The notes under the pieces were generated by a model. That model had not been told where the DNA came from. It was given only the letters and a program-made list of their open reading frames with translations, and did not search any database. The position numbers and the translations under genes are program-made. From the NCBI GenBank assembly GCA_003864495.1, contig ML133446.1, forward strand, positions 62,001 through 126,000: a DNA stretch of 64,000 nucleotides, given 5' to 3'. Shown piece by piece: positions 29,160-42,309 of the stretch. Origin of the DNA: Nemopilema nomurai. Taxonomy: Eukaryota; Cnidaria; Scyphozoa; Rhizostomeae; Rhizostomatidae. Every line of letters begins with the position of its first letter. Positions within the stretch are counted from its first letter, which is position 1.

Positions 29160-32100
29160 CTAATTGAAGTGCTGTTCCAGGGCCGACAATGGATCGAGTG
29201 ATTCGTCCTCGTTCATTCCGGACTGTGACAGACCGCTGTTCTTGTGAACCGCCACAAACTCTAAAGCTGTCCCGGGATCCTCACGTGGCGGGATATTACC
29301 ATTGGTTGCATATCTATCCTTGATTGAAAGCAGTTCTCTCTCGAAGTCACCGGGCGAGTCGACCGGCTTTAAAAAGCTCCACGGTTCTGGGGTGGAGGAT
29401 GACGTAGACGAGTTTGACTGACTTTCGTTCATGTTACTTTCGGAATTATTACTTGAAATGACACCTTCATTGCCAACCGCGCTGCCTTCCTTGTAGCCCA
29501 TGTACTCGAGCCCTTGGGGGCCTTTGTCTACCAATGGTGACTCTGATTCACTCTGCGCATGGTCCTCTTCCGAGTCGCCTTCGCCCGCTCCAAAGTGGTC
29601 ATCTTTGTGCTCCAGTGCCACCGTGGAATCCTTGTCTCCTGTTGGATCTGTGTTGGAAAAGGCTGTGGAAAGGCGTTTGTCAATGGAGACAAATTGTCTC
29701 TCGTATGCCTCAGCCGAGGGCTCCACCTCAGTTGTCCGGGCTAGTATGTCACGCACCTTTGGAAAAACAATCAGAAATTTTCTAAATAAATTCATATAAA
29801 TCGAATTTAGAAATGATGGACAAACAGAAAGAACTGGATATTTCTATAACGCTACCAAGCTAACGATGGGTCGTGGAATCTTTGGAACATATAATCGCAA
29901 TGCTGACACAAAAGTAAGAGACATGGAAGCAACTAGGGCAACATTGAGTGACGTCAGAGTGTCCTACCTTCCTCAGACCAGCTAAACACGACTGCGTCAC
30001 TTGATTATCCGTTGCCTCGCTCTCACATACGTCAATAAATCCTAAAAAGATCAGCACCAAGAATCTATACCTCTGGATCTTTAAATCTATTTTGAAACGG
30101 TTGATTAAAAATAAGTTGCAAAAACTGCAATATGTCTAGTCTATCATAATGAAGAAGCTCCGCTCCATTCCAAAATGATTAGAGATGTGCTTAAAGAATA
30201 AGGGTACAACGCCCTTTGTGAAATAGGTAAAGGGGACTGAAATTTACTGGAGGATGGTGTCAACTTCAACTGAGAATTAGGGCTTGAAATCTGTGACAGG
30301 ACTTACAAATAAGAACTGCTATTTTTGGCGATGAATTCTCCAAATTTCATAAACATTTTGTCTCCAAAAAAGCTCTAATTTACGTTGACCACTGAATGTG
30401 CACTTTTATAACCGCGTCCTAAACACACTGTTGCAAACTAAAGTTTTTACATTTACAACAAGGCAGTATTTTATTGCACAATTTAGCTATTACCCAGAAA
30501 CATTTTCCAACTTGATAACATATGAGACTCTCGTATTACATCAAAAACCACATTTAGAAATGGGAGATAAAGTGCCAATCATACTTACACTCATCCCCTC
30601 CCCCCAATTAACCATGCAATATAGAAACCCTGATATTTACGAAAGTTTATAACATGCATTTTGTAATATTAAGAGTCACATTCACCACACTTGTCAATTC
30701 ATATATTTAACAATAAATGTATAATAATGCAGAAATGTATGAAACTCTCGCTATAAAGCAAATTAATTACATTTTTACCAATAATAACTTGCTGAATAAG
30801 AGTTTAAAAGCCAGGATACCAACCTAAGTAAGAATCCATCTTCCCGGCACAGAACAGACACAATGACTGGATTTTGTCGAATTCTGATTGCAGCTGTGAA
30901 ATTTGTCTCTGCAGCCGTTCATGATCCTAGAATTTCAAGCATCAATGAAAATGTTATGGAAAGCAACATCCCCCTCAATTTCATAAGTTCGAAAGTTCAT
31001 TAGAGGAAACATAGCGTTACCAAGAATTGCCAAAGCAGGTTAAATCTTCAATTAATCTGCGATTGACGATCAACAGAAAAAACATGTTCATACTTTGTCA
31101 GTTTATTCACTTGAAACGGCGATCTAGTTTAACTTGGAAGACAGTAGATCAAAGCTGGTAGATGCCTGATGTCAGATTTAAATTTTATCAAATTGGAAGA
31201 CCGTCTTCTAATTTCAATCAACAAATCACCAGAATATCATGCAAAATAAAATTGAAAAAATGAACCTCTTCGAGCTGCGAGACGGTAATCTCTTTAACTC
31301 TGCTTCTGTTTCGTGTAGAAAACTTCGAGAGAACGTCGTTTGACAGACCACTTGCGTGTTTTCCAAAAACATTCGATATTTGGGAAACCATAGTGGACTT
31401 CAACGCTTGAGCCCGCGCCATTTTGTCAGCGCGTTTTGCTTCCGGGTCGTCCGTTTGAATGCGAGGCTCACTTGCTACGTAAACAATTATTAATTAGATG
31501 AACAAAGATTAATTAGATGAAGAACGGCGTAGGGTGTATTCTCATTGTAACGTGGCACTCAAGTGTTAAATATGTAGGCCAAAGTTCAGCACCTTTTTAG
31601 CAAATGTTTTTTTAGAAAAGGAATTGCCGTCGACAAACAAAGAAAATGTTACAACGGCACAGACAATAATATGGGAAGTAAATTAACGTATAATAACCAC
31701 TTAGCAATAATTACCTCACATATAAGAATATGTGTTAAAATGCATACATAGTTAACGTACATGCAAAACAATTAACATGCAAACAAAACAATTTAGAGGA
31801 AAATGCGCATCTTAAAAACAAAATTCTTCAAAGAGGATGGATGTATCTGTCTGAGGCATTATCAACAAAGTGCCAAACAGAATAAATCAAGCGGTACCGT
31901 GTTTACATGAAGCATAAGCAATAGTACAACATACTGAAGTGTGACTTCAAACATCAAATTCATTTGAAAGCCATTTAGTCTGTAGCATACCGTAACGTCA
32001 ACAATTATCTTAGGCTACTTACAGTTGGCTTCGAAAGATTGCGGTCGCTTCGCTTCTTCAATAAAATTTTCTTTCTTCCTACTGGTTGTTGCTGTTGGTG

Positions 32101-35100
32101 TATTTTCGTAATCAGCCGTCGTGTCCGCATACCACTGCGCGGACTTCGAAGGAGCTTTGGAAGTCTGCCCGTGTGACTTTGGAATGGGCCTTCTACTGGA
32201 GCCCAAGACTTGTGCAAACTAAATGAAAACAAATGATTAATGACAAAGCTATAAATGCCAAATAAGTAGCTGCGAATTACGACTATGGTGCTAATTATCA
32301 ATCGCTATCTCAAATCAGGTGACACGTAAATGAAGTCATGTGAATCATTCTATACCTCAGTATACAACCCTTTTGAGCGACCACACATTTTCAAACAATC
32401 CTCCTTTAAAATAAGATCAGTGCATCCAAAGGTACGATATAAGAGTCTTTCCTGGGATTCAAATTCGAAGGGTGTGCGAATCAGACGCCGTGCATTTTAC
32501 GTCTTAACGACGTCTGGTATGAGAATACAGGCAAATAGCTGCAAATAGTTTGGATCAGACCTCTATCGCGGAGCAAATGAAGTGGTTTAAAGGGTGAGCA
32601 ATGAAGCACAATTATGCAAATAACTTAACAGATCTTCAAGGAATACTGCCACATGGCCTAGCAAATGCCTGAATTACTTCGAAGTTCGAACTCGCAATTT
32701 ATTAGAAATTGTTCCCATTGACAAACCTTTTGTTCTTCGGTGAGTGAGTCACTTAGCGCTTTCAACTGATCAATAGTTCGAGGTTTCGTTCGATTCGATT
32801 GCATGTTTAGCTGTCTTTTAGTTGGTTGGGAAGTAGGCTGGAAATTAAAGACAAGATTGGAAAAGAAATAATTTCTATAGCTCGTTTGACAAATCCCTTT
32901 TGCACCAACTCTATAGGGCGAAATAGTACAGATAGAGAGGGTGAGTTTTATATGCTTAAGGCTTTAAACAACAACAGCTTTAGTTGTACTGAAAGGTTTA
33001 CTCCGGTACCTTAGATGTTTTTAATGAAAGGGCTTTACGCAGTATCATCTTTGCATCAGTCGATGGAGGATATTTCATGAGCTGCATGAGGCACGTCGAG
33101 TAGTCATTCTTCAGTACTGTTGGAAAGATATCAAGTGTAGAACTAGGATCTACATGAAATTCTGCAGACGCGTGAATCAGTTGTTGGGGAAAGGAAAGTA
33201 AGAACAAGGGAAAGGGGAAAGCAATTACATAAGAGTAAGTAGAAAATAAAGAAGAGGAAAAAACTGACAACTAATGGCTTTGGAAGCTGGAAAAACAATA
33301 TGCTAAGCTAATGGAAAATAATATACTGTTATAACGGCACGGGAATGGTGAGTGACTATTTGAACACTTTGCCAACATAAACGACAAAATGGCAATCAAA
33401 TATATTTTGAAAAGTTCCAGCCAATTACAATGACAATACTCCAATTACAATGACAATACTCCGATTACAATGATCTGTGTAAGCTTGGTGGGTGCATTAA
33501 GCTTTCTGTACCTGAATGGCAGAAGCAAAATATTTCTGCTATGAAATAATACGTCATTGAAACAGCAAAATCTGAAATTTAACGACGGAAAAGGTTACTT
33601 ACTAAATTTTCGTATGTGTATGAGCATGGCAATGAAAATGAAGTCAATGAGGTCTAAGGTCCTTCCATCAGCGAACATGGCATCCCAAAGATACAAGACA
33701 CCAGGAAGTGGATATTCTCTTCCAAACAGTAATCTAATCCAACGACTACGAGGCAGGGCAAACATGGTATTCACAAAACAGAACAACCCAAGCAAATGAA
33801 ACGTTGAAAATATCTATGGGTGGCATTTGCAATTTCTTTTTGTCGACCCTCTGAACAAGCTTGGCTGTATTTTCATCAAACAGTGTTTTATGATATAATT
33901 TTTTAACGAAGTTTTATTGGCCTGCAGTTCTAGTCTTTCTCAATTTCCACTTACTGCCCAAGTATTATCAAGAGAATATATGCAATCACGCCATCAACTT
34001 TCGTGAGGATATGCAGTCTTTGCATGTTAATAATAAACCACTATATATCATTAGACTCTACTTCGTAATAAATCGAAAAACCAGATGAAGAGGATTATAA
34101 CTTACATTCCATATAACTGGGGTGCGATGTCGAGCTTTTGCAGCTTCGAGTACAACTCAAGGTCGTATCTTTTCAGCATGTAATTCTGAATTCTTAACAA
34201 CTTTTTAGTAATAGCTGAACTCTATGACAAATGGAAAGAATGTAGCCATGATGGTAAAACAAGTTAGTCCGAGTAAGCTTTGAAAAGCGTAAACAAAGTT
34301 AGCAAAATGTGCTTGCTTGCGCAAAGACAGTGAAATTCAAACTTCTGGCAAACTGATTAGTAAAAGTGGGAATGCTAGAGCATATGTTCATAGCCATTGA
34401 TAACGCTAACAGGAGCCGTATTATTCCAAGAAGTTGCAAGCTCATGGAGTCAAAAATGCTTGCAGAAGTTACTTGCAGGGTTATAAGTTTTTTACAAAAA
34501 ATTCCTTCCCACAAAAACCAGTTAAAAAAACCCCCACTAACTACCGGTTGTCAAAGGGTATAATCTTGTGTTACGTTAGAGCAAGGCCTTCGAAAGCAAC
34601 AGTGAGTCTCGTCTGAACATCGAATAGGAATCCGTTGCTGAGTTCAAAATGAAAAAAATTGTAGTCGTACAAGCGTGAACGGAGTCATGGCAGCAAAGCT
34701 TTACGGGCACAGAGTAAGTGGGTTTGGGAGAGAATCAGGGAGAAATGCAGAGGTCTGTGCAACCCAAGCAGCACAGTCCAAATCCAGAGTTCTTATAGTA
34801 ATTGTTGGGTTGATTGGCCAAGGTAAAACTAACCGCTTGAGTAGGAGATGCTGCCACAAACAGGTCATCCACGTTTGCAACCTACATGAAAAGCTTTATA
34901 AGTTAAATTGCTACAGTATATAGACAATAAACAAAGATAGAAAGACAGAAAAACAGCAGATAGAAAAAACAAAGAATATGCTTTCTCAAGCTAGACTTGA
35001 ATAAAGATTGCTGATTTCCTATTTCGTCCACGATGTATCAGTTTCAAATAATGACGCAATGAGTCCGAAATACGACAGTCACCTTAGGCTTTTCGTTACC

Positions 35101-38100
35101 ATCATCCTTTACAGCTGGTTTAGCATTCACAAACATTGGTTCCACCGAATCCATTATTTCGCTAAACAACCAACTAGAAAAGAAGAAAATCTTCCAGATA
35201 ACCAATTCTTTGCTTATATGTGCCGACAGACTGCAGAACTGCCAAATAGTACCTACAAAAGTTGTTTGGCCCTTACGTACTTGAATTTACTTAAGTACAT
35301 ATTTTACATATGGTAGAAACTTAAAATGCCAGTTGAGATTCGAAAGCAAAGTGCAAGTGCCAAAAATATAAGAATAAATAGTCGACCACTGATGCCCCTT
35401 TCAACCTTTACTGCAAGTTTTTGTGATTCACAATTGTCTTTTTTTGGCAATTGTCCGATGTTGTTACTGTTAGTCAGGGCCGGATCCAAGTAGGAGGGAC
35501 GTAAGTAGCATACGCCCTATTCTTGCAGAGCAATGATTATTTTCTATCGAGTTTTGCGCTAGCTTAAGGAAATGGATTGAAGGTGTTGGCAATAGACCCC
35601 TCTCTTGCTATAACACAATGGAACACAAACATAGACTGAGTTGCTTTTTATACTGCACAATCTTCTCCAAATTTCGACATTCAATATCAACTCCTGAAAT
35701 TGAATTCAAGATTGAAAATTGGCCGGTCTTTCGACTCGCAAAGGTTTATTTGAAAATTAAATTTTGGAATGAAAAGTCTTACATCTTTCACATCGTGATT
35801 AATTTTGATTGTGAAAATGTATAGTGACTCCGCAACAATTCATCTAAGTGAGAGTGATGACCACACTACCGTTCAAAAAGTTTTGGGACGATTCAAAGTT
35901 TCGAAAGACGTTTGGACGTTTATTTCAATTTCGCCACATTATTCGAAAAAGATTAACTGTAAAAATTTTCTTGGCCAGAAACAAAAACATGGAGGTTATC
36001 AAGCGGCGTGAAATATCATACGAGAAGCGTCTGGAAATTGTATTTTATAAAAATAATGGTGAAAGCTACCAAGAAATAGCATCAATTGTGGGCTGCTCAA
36101 AGAATGCAGCTTTTGCTGTATGCAAAAAGTTCTTCGAATTTAGAACCGTAAAAAATTTGCCAAGGGTTGGCAGACCGAAGAAGATCCAGACGCCAAGAGA
36201 TGAAAGGTCTTAATTGAGAGTGCTGCGATGCAAGAGGCTCGAGTCTTTACAAAACGTTGTTGGCGGGCAGAAAAGGCTAAATTTCGATACACTCGCGAAA
36301 AACACCGTAAGGTAATAATTACAGGCTTGAAATTATATGAAAAGATTTACCCCTTTGAATGTTTTCGTGATTATAGCCTTCCAACTACACATAATCCTGC
36401 TGGTTAGATTGTCTAGAGTAAATTTTACCTGACATACTGCACGCCTCAACGGGAAAAAAATGTCGATGTCCGTCACAACTTAATACATTTAAATTAAAAC
36501 TTTCAATAAAAGTATGTTTTTTGTTAAGCAAATGTAAGTTATCATATTGAAATTGAATTTGTTTCACTGTTGAACGTCATGTGACTTGGCCGTCGTGGTG
36601 CCTTTGAATCAAGTCCATAATTATGCTATAATCGGTGGATAATTTGTAAAATGTTATATTTCAAAAACTATATGGCGAAAGTTGAAGGGCTTCTTAAACT
36701 CATTAGCATTTTTTACAATGTTCAGTTATGCACTAGTTGAAGATAACACTACAGTATTACCAATTATGACATGACATCCCATATTCTATTTTGTTCTCTC
36801 GATTAATTCAAGTCGCTTTTTTTATTATGATCGTTATAAAGCTTTAGGTGTGTTTTCCTTGTAGACTTTTATCGTAAATAAGACTTAAAGCGTTGCTTTA
36901 TCTTTTGATTCGAAATATCTGTGTCACCAGTGCGAGTTCAGGAAATATTTTTTATTGAATCAGTAAGATTATTTTCTAAGCCACCCGACCTTGCTCTTCT
37001 TCGTAGAGTTTAGCTCGATTAATTTGCAAGAAGGTCAAAGCGCAGAGGTTTTAAATTCTGATAATTAATTGTAATAAATAAAGAGAGCCGAAATTTTGCA
37101 ACTTGTTGATGCTTTTACTGCGTTATTTAGACCATTTTAAAGGATATTAGGAGTGCTTCAAAAGATATATTTTTTGATTGCCTCAAATTGTTTTCATTCG
37201 TCAGAAGATTCGAGATTCGATTCGTCCCAAGACTTTTTGAACGGCAGTGTAGTATTCCTTGAAATTCTTTGAAACAAATTTAAGGATTCTAAGTCATTTC
37301 AAAGCCTTAGAAATGTCGAAATCTCAGGAGCTTACATTCCTGCAGTCATTGCTTAATCTTCACTTATATACACTTTGCTCAATTTTCAAAGAAGATATCC
37401 CTACGCCCCCCCCCCCTCCTTTCTAATAATGCTGGTCCAGCCCTGTTGTTAGTCAGTAACAAATGCTTTCATACTTAGGAACATAAGATGAAAATTCCTT
37501 ATGGCAAGCTAAAAAAGGTCCACATTTAAGTTCACTTTCAGGTCAGAGTTTCCAGTTCTAGTGCCAAAGAAAGCGGAAAGAGACTTTTTACTAATTAGGT
37601 ACTTACAATGTATCGTGTTCAACATGTTTATGGTCATTGACAATGAAAATAATCTCCCTGAAATAGCAGAATGAACATTATCAAAAAATGTTTGGTTGCT
37701 TATGTTCTGAACGTTTATTCAAAGGACTTCAAGCCTTTAGTAAAAAGCTATTTCCCTGAGTTGTGTGAACTCTACAAGCTCAACATCCATGTACCACAAC
37801 ATATCTTTTCCAGTTCAAGCAAAACATGGCGGAGCCTTGAAATTATTCTTGCAACTAAAACCCTTTTCATATCCTTTATCTGATTCATCAGCATTTCATT
37901 CAATCTAATGTATGAAAATTAATCATTTAACACCAGTCTACAAAATACCAATCATAATAACAAGTTTGCAATTCTACCTCAATAAAGAATAAAAATGAAA
38001 ATATTCTGTTATTTCTATCACTATGGTATTATTATATCATTACTACTTTAATCATAATTTTATGTTAGAATAGCTTCATGAAGATTCATCAACCATCAAA

Positions 38101-41100
38101 TACTGGCCATAGAGAAAAAGACAAAGTACAGCAAACATACTGCAAATCCTCCTTGCTCTCATTTACATTTTGTGCATTTTCCCAAAGAACATAAACTATT
38201 GGTGCAACAATTTCATGCATTCCCTGAAAATTAAGACGATTTATAGACAACAGCTATCAATAGCTTGCAATCTGTCAGAAAAAAACATGTCTGCTGTCAC
38301 AGACGTAAATATTGTTGATGGTTAAAAATTTGCAAGTGGTTAATGAAATTATAAAATTGTTTTCAAGGTTACTTGAATGCTCCATTACATGAAGCAACAA
38401 ATAAATAATACATACTTGCTTGTATGTTATTTCAGGGTGTTCCTTGGCATAGACAAACAAACATCGTAGAATAATTTCACTGTAAGGATAATTATATGTG
38501 CAACTGAATTGAATTATGGAATTAAAACAGACAAAATTCAGATAAAGCCACCAACAATTTGCAAGAAAACCTTGCATTATTTTGAAAAAATTGCAATTTT
38601 CCTTAATAATGTTGTATATTAATTATCAGATAATAACATCTCAAATACTTTACAACACAGGTACATTGTTCCTTATCTAACCAACATGTAAACAACCCTG
38701 CAAACCTAAAAACACCTCTTTCAAGAAATGAATATCATTCCACAGAAATAGAAGCCAAAAATGCAAATATCATAAAAAAACATGCTATCTTACTCCACTT
38801 CCTTCTTTCTAAAAAAATCCATCTCTGGGTAACTAAAAAGAATAACATCAGTAAGGAGCCATCTTTGCCAACATGTGAGAGTGACCTAAGCACATAACAG
38901 ATTTGCATTCACTACAGTTTGATAAATTTGATAAAAACATTATTTTTGTTCTGACATCCTAAATGTTTATACAAATTCAAGTGGTTTACATGCATGCATG
39001 GCAAAATGGTTTTGAATTAGATTTGAAATATGAAAGTGATGCTTACAGTCTTTCTAAATCTTGACAAATTGTACCTCTAAGCTCACCATCTTGAAAATAC
39101 TGATGCCAAGGGCTCTATTATTACAAAAACAACTATGATACAAATGAAAGCAAAAACTCTTCATTCAGGCTTTGAATACTGAGAATGCAAGAGGTACTGT
39201 TGCATGATCAATTATTTCTTTGCATCTATGCTATTCACAGTCAATTCTTGTCTGACTCAAAAGCTAAAATTATTTGCATTTAATTAATCATCCTGGGACT
39301 AAAATGTGAATACTCTTTCCATCATCAACTGTCTTCTATTTCTCAGAAAATTTTGGTAAGATATGCCCAAGACCCAAATGTCCGCTAGACCTCCTATCTC
39401 AGCCCACTGTGTACTGCATATACACAGGTTTTTATGGCTTATAATATATATGATATGTACATATGATGTATAAACATTCTTCCTTTCAAAGATAATTCAT
39501 ATGAATTTGCTAAATGCTTTTGACTTCAAGTCAGACATTGAGGTTTGAAAAATGTTACAGTAATGTTTGCAAAAAAGGAAATCTTGTCATACATCCTCCT
39601 CCTGTGACAATGGATTGTTGACTGCAAGGTCCACAGCAGATGATTGATATGGATCGGTAAGGTGCTGAAAATACATTAGAAATTGATGCATCAATAGTGT
39701 CAGCTTTAGCTTGATTAGAATCAAGTGAGCAACTAAGATGTATTGATGAAATACAAAGAATGAGCATCACATACATGCATACAGTATTAAAAGTTTTAAG
39801 GATATTGAGAAAGCTATTTACATTTTTCTAACGATTCACAGCAACTGCTTTGCAATCAATTTGCAAACTAACGCAACAAACTAGATTTTTCACATAAAAC
39901 TCTTTTAACTGAACACTGGTAATATCCCAAACACTACAAGCAAGTTAAGGATGCATAAATATTATAAAGCTTAATAGAGCTGGTTTATTGAAATGATTTA
40001 GGAAATGTTGTAAGTCAAGCCTACCTTTTCACGGACGACTTCATAATCAGCCCTTAATTTGTTTGTCATAACAATCCATTTATCCCTATCTTCAGGCAAA
40101 CATTCCCAAAACAGCTAAAGAAAATGATTTGCAAAGTTATCAAATTATTAACTTATACATTAATAAATGTTTGCAATAAATTTGAATCATAAATTAAGCT
40201 AAAAAAATGAATGAATGTAATAAAATTAGCATATTGCTAAATACTGAAATTTGAGAAAAGAAGCTTCAATATTTTCTTAAATTTTTCTAAATAGGCCAAC
40301 ATCATTGTTCAAATAAGCTTAGAAGAAAATATTTGATTGTGAAGATGTATACTAACTTAGAGAGCCAACTACACAATCTGCCCAATTAGCAACAGGTTAT
40401 CATAATTATTCAAATGTTACTGAAATTATGATAAATTAGATTTTGCTCTGCTCATGTTGTCCTTGCATGGTGAAATCATGCAAAAAGATCAAGGTAGTCA
40501 ACTATAAACAAAAATACCTTCCAACAGACTCCACGAAAAGGTGAATGTCCGAGTCTACCATGCAAAGCTTTTTCCTTAATCTGAACAAAGGTCAATCAAA
40601 GGTTAAAGTGATGCTTAGCGTGAAAGCAAATGATTTGGTTGGCAAAAACTCCTAATTCATATGAAACATCTAGTAGTCTAATATTTCAATGAAAAAGATG
40701 AATTCACAAACATCTTATCAAACTAATAACAGTTTGTGCTTTGCTCCCAAACAGAGAAATGCCAACTGGCTATAGTCCATCCTATAAATTGCTAAACAAG
40801 TTCATCAATGTTATCTAGTTGCCCTATTAATTTATTGAATGATCTTTAAGTCTGGTCAATACATCAAGTAAGTACAATTGATACAAGTAAGTCAAATAAA
40901 CACCTTGGTTAGGACAGCTCAATTGAAAATCATTTGATAAAATAATTGATAACATACATAAATGTTACAATGAAGACAGTAAAAATAGAAAACCCTCTCA
41001 AAGTTTTAACAGAACCTGAACCTGCTAAATATCTTCTACAAAGTATCATGAATAGATAGATATTCCCAAGTATGATATAAAATCACAGTTATTTGCTTAA

Positions 41101-42309
41101 ACCATTAAATCTAGAATAAACCCTTAAATTCTCACCATGGACAGATAATCTTCCACATCAAACAATTCATGCCAAGTATCTCTGTAAGACAAAAAGATAA
41201 ATACATTCTAATAATAAGGATTCACATAAATTAAACCTCTTTTAAAAACAGTTGCATCTGCACAAATCTTGATTTATTACACACTTACTGAAGAAAAGTT
41301 TGTTGGGATAGGTTCAGCAGTGATGCTTCATCTGGTGGGTCATCTTCCTGCTTATTCGTGATTACTGCTGCATTCTTCTCTGACTGGAAATTGACTAGCA
41401 ACGCTTCACCAAAACTGACAGATTGATCTGCAAAATTAGTCAAGTAAAAATAATGCACAGCCAATATAGCCAGATTTAGCCTCAAGGCGCTTTTAATAAT
41501 AAAGTTCTCAAAAGTTTGGCAAAATTAGTTATGGTGCTTTTATTCTGATCCCTTTCAAAATTTTAGAATCTAGATTTATCTAGAATTATTCTACGCCATT
41601 CCATTGTTAGCCTCAAATTGATCCAGGAAAGACACACAAGTGACTCAGGCAATTACCCTAAGCTTTGGAAGGTTCTTTTCACAGTTTGCATGGTGACATC
41701 GATACAAACTGACATTCTCATCTTTAATGAATAAAGGGCTTTGTAATGCAGCTAAATCATAGGACTCTTGTCAGTGAGATGCTCGTCTTCAATACCCGAT
41801 GAATGAATTTGCCATTAAGTAAACCTTCACGAAAGCCAAAAGGACTGCTTGTTGAACATTCACTGATACTGATAACAATTTTGTAAAAGTATTTCATGGC
41901 AATGTTCTCTGAAGCCCACCTACTACTACAGGTAGACTCAACATCCTGTGTTACTCCAAACAAAAATACATGTGTTAGATTATTTGAATCAAACAAAATG
42001 TGATGTTTTTCAAGAGGTATAAGAATGCAGGGGTACGACAAGTATTGGATTTAAAGAAATTATACTCCCACTCCCCTATAGAAAATGGAATAGCTAATCA
42101 CACTTCGGAGACGAAAGGAGTTAAATGTCGGTCAACCAGCGTATTAGGTTTAATGGCATGGGCTAAAGAAAATCTAGCCCTGCCAATATTACCAGGCCTA
42201 GTAGGCACATATATTTACCTCCGTGCAAAGGGTCATCCATGACCTCATCCGATCGCTTACCAAAATGATCTAATATGTCGTGAATTGTCTCATCTGAAAT
42301 TTTTTCCAT
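29160..42309 (-). CDS. TBC1D5: TBC1D5, Rab GTPase-activating protein of retromer and autophagy
   Basis: TBC1D5 stimulates GTP hydrolysis by RAB7 on endosomes, binds retromer and LC3/GABARAP. Coding exons (minus): 42309-42219, 41427-41289, 41181-41136, 40580-40518, 40114-40025, 39664-39593, 39114-39047, 38832-38794, 38479-38416, 38223-38141, 37657-37607, 35173-35083, 34881-34834, 34221-34106, 33745-33603, 33116-33010, 32837-32727, 32218-32023, 31474-31266, 30926-30824, 30041-29968, 29756-29160. They sum to 2601 nt, 866 residues (human about 795). The catalytic IxxDxxR (I183, D186, R189) and YxQ (Y222, Q224) fingers are present. NNPLSQEED (159-167) matches the VPS29-binding loop. WHELF (80-84) matches the N-terminal LIR. 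RWIRLLFGRE starts exon 15. A coiled-coil segment is encoded by exon 20. The C-terminal tail is acidic and serine-rich. An ATTTGCAT octamer lies at 42332-42339, just upstream. Confidence 0.95.
33420..33475. repeat. 20-bp tandem repeat in TBC1D5 intron 16-15
   Basis: Just under three copies of CCAATTACAATGACAATACT. Confidence 0.85.
35864..37249. mobile_element. Defective Tc1/mariner-type element in TBC1D5 intron 11
   Basis: The left end CACTACCGTTCAAAAAGTTT and the right end (read in reverse) CACTGCCGTTCAAAAAGTCT are inverted repeats of Tc1 type. The right end is followed by TA, as expected of a TA target duplication; the left has CA, a likely mutation. The element is about 1.39 kb and only the N-terminal part of a transposase is visible. 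Confidence 0.85.
35989..36213 (+). pseudogene. N-terminal remnant of a Tc1-like transposase
   Basis: Contains the helix-turn-helix DNA-binding domain (RLEIVFYKNNGESYQEIASI, then VGCSKNAAF) and the basic GRPKK linker typical of Tc1 transposases. A TAA follows at about 36211. In another frame the next bases still read ESAAMQEARVFTKR, so a frameshift is likely. The catalytic DDE region is not found. Confidence 0.75.
41755..41830. repeat. Fragment similar to the hAT element at 13112-13190
   Basis: GTGAGATGCTCGTCTTCAAT and neighbouring bases match GTGAGATGCTTGTCTTGAAT near 13129 with few changes, both followed by ACCCGA. It is probably a piece of the same hAT family in TBC1D5 intron 1. Confidence 0.45.

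Noticed and set aside
29500..29799. Plus-strand frames of 60-99 codons
   Set aside because: They are antisense shadows of the last TBC1D5 exon.
33557..33799. 80-codon plus-strand frame
   Set aside because: It is antisense to TBC1D5 exon 15, whose minus-strand translation matches the TBC domain.
34299..34563. Extra TBC1D5 exon near 34366-34500
   Set aside because: Neither strand gives TBC-like sequence there, and exons 13 and 14 (34834 and 34221) already join in phase with good similarity across the junction.
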